A DNA stretch of 64,000 nt from assembly GCA_036172665.1 (NCBI GenBank), contig CM069871.1, positions 1,240,001 to 1,304,000 on the forward strand. The letters run 5' to 3'. The DNA is from Prosopocoilus inquinatus. Its lineage: Eukaryota; Arthropoda; Insecta; Coleoptera; Lucanidae. A model generated the notes under the pieces. The model did not search any database. It was not told the DNA's origin and saw only the letters and a program-made list of their open reading frames with translations. A program made the position numbers and the translations under genes. Below, piece by piece: positions 35,166 to 47,600 of the stretch; the first letter of the stretch is position 1, and the number at the start of each line of letters is the position of its first letter.

Positions 35166-37335
35166 CTTGATAATGCATAGCAAAAAAAAATTATTAGAAA
35201 AATTGAGACTACAAAAAATCATCAAATTACGTCTCGACCAATCTCAAGGACAACTCAACCCAACTGCACTCAACGATTTTAAAAGAGCAGGTTATTAAGA
35301 TTCTTATTGACTTTTGATTGTTAAAAAAAGGTTTTTTTTTCCTTAAAAGCTCGAATTCGGTAAGACTCTGTGTAATACCTAGAATGAAAGTCGTTGTACT
35401 GTACTGATTTTATATCAATTCATGCAAAATATACAGGGTGTAAAAAAAAAACTTTGGTAGTCCTAAAAAATCCAAAAAAGCCATTTAAATTTTCTTTTAT
35501 TATTGTATTTTTTTTATTTTTTATTTCTTTCCATAAAATAACACTATATCCATTACGACTCATCGGTAATAATAATGTACTGAGTTGTGACTGTTGTGAC
35601 AGCTTGTTACTTTAACTCAGTAGCGCACCAACAATTTTGACCATATTTTTAGGAAACCTCAGAAACTAAAGGACTTTTACTGGATTTTTTTTTGTCGATG
35701 ACTTCAGCCTCCCGTCACCAACTACCAATTTTTCTTTTGTGCTAGCAATTTTGAGACACCCTGTATATGTATTTACAAACTGATTTTACTCGTTAACATA
35801 TTCCGCATTTCTAGCCTAAGGTCAACTATTATCAAGGTCAACGCAATGCAGCCCAAGCAAAAATGAAATTAAAAATTGAAACTGATAAAAATCTAAACAT
35901 TAAGAATCAATTTACATCAATTCTGGCCAACCTCGAGGTCAATCCAACCCAAGCTAGAAATTAAGAGCATTTTTTTTAAGTCAATGAAGTTAAATACTAT
36001 ACATTTCAAGGTCAACCCAACCCAAGCAAAAGAATTAGATTAGGAAAATTAGAACGTAAAAAGAAATTAATTAAAATCGATTAAAATTAAATCCCAAAAG
36101 TCAACCCAACACAACTGAAATCAATCTAAGTCTATTAAAAAAAAAAAACAGATTAAGGTTCTTATTCACTTTTGATTGTTAAACAATTCGGCTTCTTTCT
36201 TAAGGACTCAAAATCAGTAAGACCCTGTATAAAGCAATGAAAGTGCCAGTACTGTAATAATTTTGTATAAATTCATGCGACTATATCGAAATTTAATTGC
36301 AAATTTATTTCATTCGTTATATTCCACATTTCTTACTTCCGCCCAAGGTCAACACAATACTACGCAAAAGCGAAAAAGATAAAATAAAAAATTAAAACTC
36401 AAAAAATCTAAAGATTAATTTAAATGAGGGAAACCCAATCCAAGCAAGAAATTAAAACAGGAATATTTTTTAATCAGTAAAATTAAGGTCAAAATTAAGG
36501 TCAACTCAATCCAAACAAAAAAAAATATTGGATAATGGACCTACCCAATCCAATCTAAGCAAGAAATTAAAAGGGGATTTTTCTAATATATGAAAGTTAA
36601 ACCCAATCCATCTCAAGGTCAACCCAATCTAAGCAAGAAGATTTCATTAGGAAATACGCTTATTTTTTGAAGACTCAAATTCAATAAAACCCTGTATAAT
36701 ACAATAAAAATCACCAAAAAGAACCAAGTTCAAGGACAACTCAATACAAGCAAGAAATGAAAAATCCAACACAAGCAAAAAATTTTAAAAAAATAATTTT
36801 TTAATCAATGAAAGCTAAACCCGATTCGTTTCAAGGTCAACCCAATCTAACAAGACTCAAATTCAATAAGACCCTGTATAATACAATGAAAGTCGCAATA
36901 ATGCAACATTTTTTTAAGCTCAAGCAATGGCAAGGTCAAGATAACGCAACGCAAGCAAAAAATAATAATAAAAAATTGAAAATGAAAAATCACGAAAGGA
37001 TTTAAATGAAACCCAAGAAGTTCAAGGACAATCCAACCCAAGCAAGACATGAAAAGAGAAATTTTGCTTTAATCAAGGAAAGTTCAACCCAATCCATGTC
37101 AAGGTCAACTCAACACAAGGAAGACGTAATAGATTAGGAAAATTATGACTATAAAAAAATTAATCAAAATCGTATTGAATTTCCTTCTTTCGATTGTTAA
37201 AAAATTCAGCTTCGTTCTTAAAGACTCGAATTCAGCAAGACCCTGTATAATACAAAGAAAGCCGCTGTACTGTAATAAGTTTACATAAATTCATGCAGCC
37301 TGTACTGAAATGTAATTAGAAATTTATTATTTTGT
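35166..37335. repeat. Degenerate repeats with TCAAGGTCAACCCAA words
   Basis: Loose copies of GGTTCTTATTCACTTTTG, GACTCAAATTCAATAAGACC and CCTGTATAATACAATGAAAG recur near 35300, 36150, 36660, 36850 and 37180. Words AAGGTCAACCCAACCCAAGC occur many times. Exact TCAAGGTCA lies at 35832, 36006, 36613, 36831 and 37099. The reverse-complement vocabulary reappears at 60.7-62.5 kb. Confidence 0.7.
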
Positions 37336-38800
37336 TATTACAATTGAAGATCGATGAAAACTATAAATAGATAGAGACGAAGCTATCAATCGAAACTGAA
37401 ACGTTGAATGTTATTTCCAATTTCAATACTGTCCGGTTAAAGTTTAAAAACCATTTATTTTGCTATTAAAATCCACATTTCTTACTTAACTCGTACTTAT
37501 TATTTATGACGGAGAACTGATACGTTTTGCAGGTTTTCTCAAACAGTTAAAAAAATGTTGAAGGTTCTTTTCTTTTGTTATTTGATAAATTTTGTTTATT
37601 TTTTTTAAGTTTGGCAATTAAGGTTTGGAATTCTATAATCGAAGAGCTGTTATATTTCGTTGTTCCTTTAGCTTAATCGTTAATTAATTTAGTATTTGTT
37701 AATTCGCATAATTAACCGAACGATTCGCGCTAGAATTCAATTTATTTAGAGCTTCAATAAATGACTCGAGTTCTGTAGTACCCTGTATAATGCCATTTCG
37801 TGTGTGTTACGCGGTTTTTGAGTTTAATTAAAAATTTACTGTACTTGTTAAAATAATATATTTATGTATATCTCTTGCTAATCATTAATTCATGCAATTC
37901 ATTCACGTAATTAAATATTATCTATAATTTTCACGGCCACTCGAATTACGTATACTAAATAATTTACATGCTTTAATTATAAAACCATTTATTTAAAATT
38001 CGCTTCACAATTTCATTTACTTATTTAATTTATTGCACCTACAGACGAGTACTGAATTATAATTTAATTGTAAATGAATGAGTCTCGTTATGATCGTGTC
38101 CGCATCCTGCATTCAAGTTACAGCCGTGTAAGTATGGTTGCCTAAATTCAAACAAAACCTTCTCACATATCCTTGTCCTGTATACTTGGAAGTCTACATC
38201 GTGAAGCAATTCAAACAAAAATTTGTACAATAAAAATTTAATTGCGTCGATTAACAAGCTACTTTGCTGCCTTTTTTGTGCATTATTATTATTATTACTA
38301 TTAGTCAGAGATTTGAAGGTGCAAACTTCACGTTCTGGAAACGTCCCCGGAAAATTTCCAAGTATGGGAGCGATTCGTCATCCTTCAAGTTGCTCAGCGA
38401 CTGATCTAATTCATTTAATAATAAATCGAAAAAAAAAGAAAAGATTGCGCCACGTTCGCGTGAGAATGACCAAACAGGAAGCGTGAATAATTAAAATAAA
38501 GAACTTTTGCGGTTAAACAAAGCAAGCGTCGAAAGTCGCCGCTCTTTTAATTAACAGGTGCGCATTAATTTATAATGCAATGGACTATACTAATTGATAA
38601 TGGTTTTGCAGTAAACGATAAGAAATTTTATTGCGTCGGTCGTTAGAAATAAGATACTTTGGGTGCGCACGAGTAACAATGTGTAACCTTGAAATGGATA
38701 AATGTATATTAGTATAACCACAGTCCGGGAAATTCCGGACATTCCTAGAGACTGTAGGTTTTTTTTTTTTTTGTAAAGATGCGACAGTTCAGTGCACATG
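37336..38800. other. AT-rich unique sequence, no gene recognised
   Basis: I see no convincing exon or RNA gene. Short frames at 38057-38257 (minus) and 38223-38486 (plus) are unsupported. Confidence 0.4.
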
Positions 38801-38809
38801 TTAAATGTG

Positions 38810-39110
38810 TTTAGGAATACTAATGCGTTCAACAGAGCGGTCTTTAATCGAAGAAAAGGGAATTGACGAGTTTTATTGCCGAGCGATCGCTTTCCTGTGC
38901 AGTCATGAAAACAGAAAAACGAAATCGTCTTCAAACAGATCTAAAAAATCGATCAAAGTGTCAAATGTTTTCTTGACTTTTATGAATACTAGTGCGCTCA
39001 ACAAATAGAGTGAGACTGCAGCCTCTAATCAAAGGAAATTTACGAGATTTATTGCCGAGCGATCGCTTTTTTGTGTAGTCTTGAAAACAAAAATGAATTC
39101 GATTTGAAAA
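38810..39110. repeat. Two-copy repeat, about 178-bp offset
   Basis: Words GGAATACTAATGCGTTCAAC, TTTATTGCCGAGCGATCGCT and GTCATGAAAACA recur in order near 38814 and 38990, with several small indels between the copies. Confidence 0.7.
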
Positions 39111-39307
39111 CAGATTTGATGAGGCTGAAATGGGGAAGTATTAGATAGGTTTATGTACATATATTGTAGCACTATACTCCTAAGTGTTTTGCCGCTTCTT
39201 TTTGAAGCCTTCATAATCCTCTTCTTGAGGTGGATTAGTCGTCTTTGTTTTCTACGTTTCTGTTCCGGAAAGGAATACGCAATAAAAGCGTCAATCAAAA
39301 ATAATTT

Positions 39308-40905
39308 TCTAGACAAACCAAACTAACTTATCGATGACGTCAAAATATGTGATTCCGATCTGTGTTGATTATCATACATTTCGAGTCGCACTTAAATAAA
39401 TCCGCGGCTACTAATCATTTTTTTTAATACACGCACACATGTTTAGATTTTTGTAACAGAGCGAATTGCATTTGTTATTAAAGTCTACACAAACCAAACT
39501 CACCTATTGATGACGTCAAAATATGTGATTCCGATCTGTGTTGACTATCATACATTTCGGGTCGCCCTTTAATAAATCCGCGGCTACTAATAATTTTTTT
39601 AATACACGCACACATGTTGAGATTTCTGTAACAGAGCGCGAATTGCATTTGTTATTAAAATCTACACGAACCAAACTCACTTATTGATGACGTCAAAATA
39701 TGTGATTCCGATCTGTGCTGATTATCATACATTTCGGGTCGCCCTTTAAAAAATCCGCGGCTACTAATCATTTTTTTAATACACGCACACATGTTGAGAT
39801 TTCTGTAACAGAGCGCGAATTGCATTTGTTATTAAAATCTACACGAACCAAACTCACTTATTGATGACGTCAAAATATGTGATTCCGATCTGTGCTGATT
39901 ATCATACATTTCGGGTCGCCCTTTAAAAAATCCGCGGCTACTAATCATTTTTTTAATACACGCACACATGTTGAGATTTCTGTAACAGAGCGCGAATTGC
40001 ATTTGTTATTAAAATCTACACAAACCAAACTCACTTATTGATGACGTCAAAATATGTGATTCCGATCTGTGTTGATTATCATACATTTCGAGTCGCCCTT
40101 TAATAAATCCGCGGCTATTAATAATTTTTTTAATACACGCACACATGTTGAGATTTCTGTAACAGAGCGCGAATTGCATTTGTTATTAAAGTCTACACAA
40201 ACCAAACTCACTTATTGATGACGTCAAAATATGTGATTCCGATCGGTGCTGATTATCATACATTTCGGGTCGACCTTTAATAAATCCGCGGCTACTAATC
40301 ATTTTTTTAATACACGCACACATGTTGAGATTTCTGTAACAGAGCGCGGATTGCATTTGTTATTAAAATCTACACAAACCAAACTCACTTATTGATGACG
40401 TCAAAATATGTGATTCCGATCTGTGTTGATTATCATACATTTCGAGTCGCCCTTTAATAAATCCGCGGCTATTAATAATTTTTTTAATACACGCACACAT
40501 GTTGAGATTTCTGTAACAGAGCGCGAATTGCATTTGTTATTAAAGTCTACACAAACCAAACTCACTTATTGATGACGTCAAAATATGTGATTCCGATCGG
40601 TGCTGATTATCATACATTTCGGGTCGCCCTTTAATAAATCCGCGGCTACTAATCATTTTTTTAATACACGCACACATGTTTAGATTTCTGTAACAGAGCG
40701 CGAATTGCATTTGTTATTAAAATCTACACAAACCAAACTCACTTATTGATGACGTCAAAATATGTGATTCCGATCTGTGTTGATTATCATACATTTCGAG
40801 TCGCCCTTTAATAAATCCGCGACTACTAATCATTTTTTTTAATACACGCACACATGTTTAGATTTTTGTAACAGAGCGCGAATTGCATTTGTCATTAAAA
40901 GCTTT
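39308..40905. repeat. Satellite, 177-178 bp monomer, nine copies
   Basis: Monomers share ATTGATGACGTCAAAATATG, TCATACATTTCGGGTCGCCC and AATACACGCACACATGTTGA. TGACGTCA starts at 39335, 39511, 39688, 39865, 40042, 40219, 40396, 40573 and 40750, with no loss of the palindrome in any copy. Two slightly different monomer types alternate in the second half (GATCGGTGCTG versus GATCTGTGTTG), suggesting amplification as dimers. Confidence 0.95.
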
Positions 40906-41105
40906 TAACATTCTTGTTTTGCTTCGTTCGTTTCCTTTTTTTTTATTTACCGTAAAAACGCGTCGTTTTTTAGCAAAAATTCCAACTCTCAAGCGTATTC
41001 ACTTTTACCCACACCAAAAAAAAAAGCTTTTAACGTCCTCGTTCCGCTTTGTTCGTTTCCGCTTGTTTACAATCGCCATGCCTTTTCACTTCAAACTGGA
41101 ACGGT
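40896..41105. repeat. Two-copy repeat next to the 3' end of DRC4
   Basis: AAAGCTTTTAACATTCTTG and AAAGCTTTTAACGTCCTCG each precede GCTTTGTTCGTTTCC-like sequence, offset about 125 bp. The rest of the interval to 41278 shows nothing. Confidence 0.6.
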
Positions 41106-41278
41106 TGTGACCGTCATAAATTTTTTTTAGAAAAAAAAAGTGCGTTTTACGATGCGAAACAATGGAAGAACGTAAATAATCTGTAACGACGGTTACTCAC
41201 TCGGATCAGTCCTATTATTCTGATTAAAAACACGCACGAGCGAGTTAGTTTCACTTTATAAATAAAATGGAGACTAAA

Positions 41279-41284
41279 TTTATT
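41279..41284 (-). terminator. Candidate AATAAA polyadenylation signal of DRC4
   Basis: TTTATT on the plus strand reads AATAAA on the transcript about 175 nt after the stop. ATTAAA variants lie nearer the stop, at 41403-41408 and 41380-41385, and could be used instead. Confidence 0.35.
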
Positions 41285-41459
41285 GCAAGTTTCACGTCAA
41301 AATAAGACACCAAAAAGCAAGTTGAGTCGTCAGTCCAGCGGCATGGAGGAGAAGGGTCCGTGTTTAGTGGAAAAATTAATTTAATTAAGAATGTTCTTAT
41401 TTTTTAATAAATTCACGCCACTAGGACCCTGTACCGTGAGGACTGGGTACAACATAAAA

Positions 41460-41678
41460 TTAAAGATTTTTCGTCACCAAACCCGCGGGACCTTTGGCAA
41501 GTCCTACTTGACCCTCTGGCAAAACTCTGAGCGGTATGAATCCCAGCTCGTTCTTAGGAATACCGTAATGTACCAGTTTCTCTTCGTAGGTGTCGAGGAG
41601 GTCGTCGTGGGCTTTACAAACACGCGCCAGTTCGTAACGAAGATCTTTGATCGCCTGATTCTTCTTCGACAGTATCCT
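41460..41678 (-). CDS. GAS8: DRC4 exon 9 and stop
   Basis: This terminal exon has 72 codons plus TAA. The acceptor is TTTTTACAG. It encodes [37 protein letters not shown] and the tail [12 protein letters not shown], all matching the vertebrate C-terminus. The foldback element pair begins about 30 bp upstream of the acceptor on the transcript. Confidence 0.95.
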   Translation of the reverse strand, partial: RILSKKNQAIKDLRYELARVCKAHDDLLDTYEEKLVHYGIPKNELGFIPLRVLPEGQVGLAKGPAGLVTKNL

Positions 41679-44600
41679 CTGTAAAAATAAAAATATATAC
41701 ACCGTGTGTACCAATAGGGTCTAGGACATTTCGCCATCGCCGATTTGTCGTCGCCAATTCACCGTCGCCGATTCGTCGTAGGTACAATTCACCGCCGGAA
41801 AACTCGCCGTCGGTAAATTCGCCGTCAGCGATTAAAGTTTGAAGTCCAGGTAAATATCCAAATAATAATATACCGATAATTATATGTAAATAAAATAAAG
41901 AAGTTAACATAATTAATGGAAAATAAAATAATTTGTTATTAATTAAATGTGATACATAGATAAAGAAACAGAAGGAAGTATTTCTTATTCTTCAGGGTGT
42001 TCGTAAAATTCCTCCAATTCTTCTTTTTTATATTTTCAGATTCTGCTCAAAATCATATTGATTTTCATATCAATCAAAATCACTACACACCAAAAGTCGA
42101 CTGCTTTAAAAATATTGATTCATGAAAGCTCGTCATTTAAAATTATAAATTGAAAAAGGGGTTCCATTAAAAAAAAAAAAATAGAATTATGATTATGTGT
42201 ACGTACAGCACCAATTCTTTCGTAATTTCGTGTCTTACGGTGGTCGCACTGTAATTAGGAATTTATTTTAACTTGAAATAGAAAAACAATAGTAAAGTCC
42301 ATTTTAATTTATTTGAAACGTACTGAAATTATAGTTATTTTCTTCAATTCGTAGGTATAACTTGGATATTATCTAAAATGGTCAGAAAGTGTTTTAAAGC
42401 TTATCAAGCTAAATAAAGCAGTAACATGGGACGGCGAATTGGGCGGACGGTAAATTGGATCGACGACGAATTGGTTCTACGACGAATTGGCGACGGTGAA
42501 TCGGCGACGGCGAGTTGGCGACGGCGAATCGTCCCATCCCCGTACCAATAAGGGCAACGATCGACAACACACAGAAAACCGTAATACCTACGGGGATGGG
42601 ACGATTCGCCGTCGCCGTAAATTAAAATGGACTTTACTATTGTTTTTCTATTTCAAGTTAAAATAAATTCCTAATTACAGTGCGACCACCGTAAGACACA
42701 AAATTACGAAAAAATTGGTGCTGTACATAAACATAATCATAATTCAATTTTTTTTTTTAATGGAACCCCTTTTTCAATTTATAATTTTAAATGACGAGCT
42801 TTCATGAATCAATATTTTGAAAGCAGTCGACTTTTGATGTGTAGTGATTTTGATTGATATGAAAATCAATACGATTTTGAGCAGAATCTGAAAATATAAA
42901 AAAGAAGAATCGGAGGGATTTTACGAACACCCTGAAGAATAAGAAATACTTCGTGGAAGACCAATTTTTTTTATCTCTTTCTTTATCTATGTATCACATT
43001 TAATTAATAACAAATTATTTTATTTTCCATTAATTATGTTAACTTCTTTATTTTATTTACATATAATTATCGGTATATTGTTATTTGGATATGTACCTGG
43101 ACTTAAAACTTTAATCGCTGACGGCGAATTTACCGACGGCGAGTTTTCCGGCGGTGAACTGTACCTACGACGAATCGGCGACGGTGAATTGGCGACGACA
43201 AATCGGCGATGGCTAGACCCAATACCTACAGCTTCGGGAGATAAATATTCTAATCAAAGTGACCAAGAGGAATTCAAACAAAATATTTAGTATTATGTAG
43301 AAAATAAAAATAAAACAATCAAACTTATTTTGCTTTGTCAGTCGAATGTTTTAATTATTGTTTTTGCTGCAAGTAAGCCGAGCGCACTGTTGAGAAATAT
43401 TTCGCTGTATTTTTTTCCTTTCTTTTTTTAATATGCAAGCGCAAGGTAGTTGGAGTTCACGTTTTTCTATTTTCTCGGAAGCAAGATATGCGATCGTCTT
43501 TTGTTTTCGCCTCTTTTTCTTTAAATGATATTATACCGGTCGTTGAGATCGTAGAGATTCTAATTCAAGGGACGATCAAAGAATGAAAAAATCCGGAACC
43601 TAAAGCTCGGCAGCCGGTGGAGTTACCTAATGATTTTGTGTTTTCTGCAAATCAAACTGACTGACTCAAATACGAGAGACAAACGAAAAAATAAATCAAA
43701 AGAGAGCAGTCGGGAGTTCATGGTCTTTTCTTGTATTTTATTGGAAGCAGGATACACGATCGTCGTTTGTTTCTTAATGGTGTACCGGTTGTTGAATCCA
43801 ACTGGGATTGTGGAAATTCAAATTCAAGAGACGATGAAAACATAAAACGGAAAGTAAATCGGAAACCAGAACAAATAAATAGGAACGAATCAATTGGTTA
43901 AAAAAAAAGTTAATAAGAAAACTGCACGTTGTCGAAAAGAAACAACAAAATGTGAAACTGCGATGTCAAAATAGAAGAAAAAAAATGCATCGAAAATTAT
44001 TATTTTCCGTGGTTTTTCGATTTTTGACAACTGCGGTATTTTCTCGATTTGAATGAAGAACTTTTATTTTGATTTTTGATTTTCCGTTTTTATTTCTTTT
44101 TTGCTTTCTGAATCATTCTTGTTCCAAAAAATGTGTTTAGTGTAAAGAATGACTCGTGACTTTTATATAATATCACTAAAAACGGAAGTATTAAATAATT
44201 ATGTTTGTATTTCTCAGGAGAAAATGTCAAAAGTCAAAAGCCCATACGAATAAAATAAAAGAATAATAATTATAATAAGAGAAAATGAAATATATAATAA
44301 TAAAATTATAACAAGAAACTCATCGAACAGGCAAAGCAGATTGGAAAAAATCAGTGTTTGTTTATTTTGACTATATGACTAGATTAGTAATTAATAAAAA
44401 AATAAAATAAAACGAAAACAATTGACTGCTGCTGGAATTCGCTGAAAATTAAAATCGGAATTAAAGAAAATGAAACAGAACAAAAATTAATTAAAAAAAA
44501 AAAAAAACAATCAATCAATCCAAACAGTTTTGCTCATGTGTTCAGTAATTAAAAAGGTAAGAAGACGCAAAAACAATTGACTGCGAAGTCGCCGAAAATC

Positions 44601-47600
44601 GAAATACTACGAACTGAATACATGCGATTTCGCTAAAAATTAAAATCAAAATTAAAGAAAATAAAACAGAACAAAAATTAATTAAAAAAAATCAATTAAT
44701 TAAAACAACTTTGCTCACGTGATGATCAATAGATAAATAGTTAAAAAGAAAACAAGACACAAAAACAATTGGCCAATTCCAAGGATTTCGTGTCAGGTAC
44801 GATAAGTAAGGAATGGATCAGAATCTGTAAACGAACCAGCATTTGAAATCCAAAATCAAATCAAATTTGTCGTTTCGTATTATTAAACTGTTCAGTAAAT
44901 TAAGAACTATTATTAAAATAACGAAAATATTTCAGATATTGGTAAAACTTCCATGAAACGCAAAAGTACTGCTGATATATTAAATCCGGATGTGAAAAAA
45001 AGATGAATGGTGAAAAATTGCATAAAATTAATTTTTATATTAGTATATATTCTATTATTTTCTTTTTGTGTACTAAAGTGAAGTAAACTCTTTTTACTCC
45101 TATTATTTTTTGGAGAATTTATTTTATATTTTCAGCCTTGTGTTCATTACTTTATTTTGGTGGGGAAATACCACCCGATAAATAGGCAGATAAAAGTGAA
45201 GGACAACTAAGAGAATTTTGCGTTATTTTAGTTTTGTAATAGTGATGCAATTTAGAGCGCTAAAATTTTTTTAACTAACCTCGGCTTTTTCGCCGGACAC
45301 CGGACAGAAAAACTGTCAAAAATGATAAAATATATTTTTTTGTGTATTTATAGGAATTTCGTATTGCACTATTTATTCTGATCATTTTAGTACTAGATAC
45401 ATGCCTTTATTCAAATTTTAATAAAAATAAATACGCTTTGTACTTGATGATTACTTGTTGTAATGATAACCGAAATGATTATCGGGTGATTTTTATTAGT
45501 ATAACAATATTTTTTTACAGTTTGTATAACTTAAAATGATACAAAAACTTAATTATAATTGTTCTATTTATGACAAAGGTAGAAAAGAATTTTGTGGCCG
45601 CAAATTCAAATTTTTTAGCCGAAATATGTTTTATTCGGCCGGTTGTTAGCATAATTTACATTTTTTACTTCGATAAAAAAAAACACCTGTATCACTATTT
45701 TGTAAAACAAGCTTTATTGTATTTTTTTTAACAAATATTTTAGGTGGTCTCAAAATTTCGTGTATTTTTAAAAATCGTAAAGACAATTTTAATACTGAAA
45801 GAAACTATTAACGACAGATATCGACAACCCTACATCATTGAAAAGGGAATTAAATAGCGCATCTAATCATGATAAAACTTATATGGCATTCCATTAAAAA
45901 AATAGTTATCGTAGTTTGAATATTCGCAAGTTCATTACTTTTTTTTTTAAGAACTTATGTGCTAGAATTTTTTCTTTACAGTATAACTGAAAAAGCGTTC
46001 AGGACGAAACTGTTGTCAAAAACTACAAGTCCCTAACGTCATTCGTTCGGAAGATATCTGAATTTGTTTGAGGTACTACAAGAGCGATATTTTTTTTAAA
46101 AAGTTGAAAATGCGAAAACGGTTTAGATTAGACCCTATATATGTTACACAAGGATACATTAAAATTCAATCTAGAATCCCAAAATGTAAGAATATTTAGG
46201 GCGTACCATTTAAAATAACGAAGTGACCTAACGCCCAGGCTAAACGGAACACTCTGTACACGTCAAACTAATTTTAAAATATGCTCTACATGAACCTGTG
46301 AAACTTTCATTTGAAACATTTTTTCGTAATATTAATAACTATAGAGGTATGAAAGAATATGCCTTAAGTGGGACACTCTGTATATAAGGAAGCTCTAATA
46401 ATGACTTGTTATAATGTTTTTTTTTGTAAGTTAGAAAATTTTAATTTTAAAAATAATTTAATTAACGTCACTGAACAACAATGCTAGCTCGACTGATTGC
46501 GAGTTGCTTTTCGTTTCGAGAATAATACGAGCTTGAACTTCAATTTAAATGTTTGGCAGCGATATATCGCAGGTGATTTCAAAATATTTTTACCTTTCCA
46601 CCGTGACGGCAAATTCTAGGGGCACTACACGATCACATACTTTATAATAAACAAACTATTGCAATAAATGTTGCAGATTCGGTAAGAAAAGCTCGCATAT
46701 TCCTCTGCAATATCTGATAAACCACTGAGGACTAGGACCGATTAAGAAATGCATAGATAGCTATGGAATACACAATTTGCTTTTTACAGGTTTTTTTGTC
46801 AGCCTGTGACGATGCTTGCAGGCGAGGAAAGCGAGAATTTTATCTCATTATTTTCAATAACACGGACTAAGGGAACTTACACGGCAATACTTTTTTCTAT
46901 AGATGGAATAAGAATATCTCAGTAAATTTCGAGGTCACACGAATTTAATTTCATTGAAAAAAAAATGCTTCAATTACTTGATTTAAAATTAAAGCTTTTT
47001 CCGAAGGAAGGCAATCGTGTATGCAATTATTGATTTCTATGCTTAATTTTTTCATTTACTTTTGTTACAGAAACTACTGAAGGCAGCGTTTCCCAAACTG
47101 TGGGGCGCGCCCCCCTGGGGGTGGGGGCGTAAATCTTCAAAGGGGGGCGCAGCAAAATAAATATAACAAAATTGAATGCAAATTGCAACCAACACATCAC
47201 GTTATTTTTTACAAGAGATTACAAATACATAAGGTCGCAAGCAATAAATTTTTGTCGTCATTAATAATTGGCAAGGGCTGGTATTAAAACGAAGGAAATT
47301 CGTATCTTAATTTTGAATGCTAAGTCTCGAAGTCACCAAAAATCGAAATGCGAATTGAATACATACACAGTCACGGAAAAACTAAATTTTGTTTTGCTTG
47401 TTAGAAAGCAAAAACAAACAAAAAAAAAACAAAATAAAAGAGCAGTTAATCTAATACAGTCGTTTAAAAAAATATCATCGAAAGGATTATGAACAAGAGC
47501 AAAACAAGAAAAAAACTATCGACATGTTTGTAAATATCAAAAAAAGGATAACCAAAAGACATTAATGAAATTTAAAAAAAGAAGAAACTACTGTCTTGGG

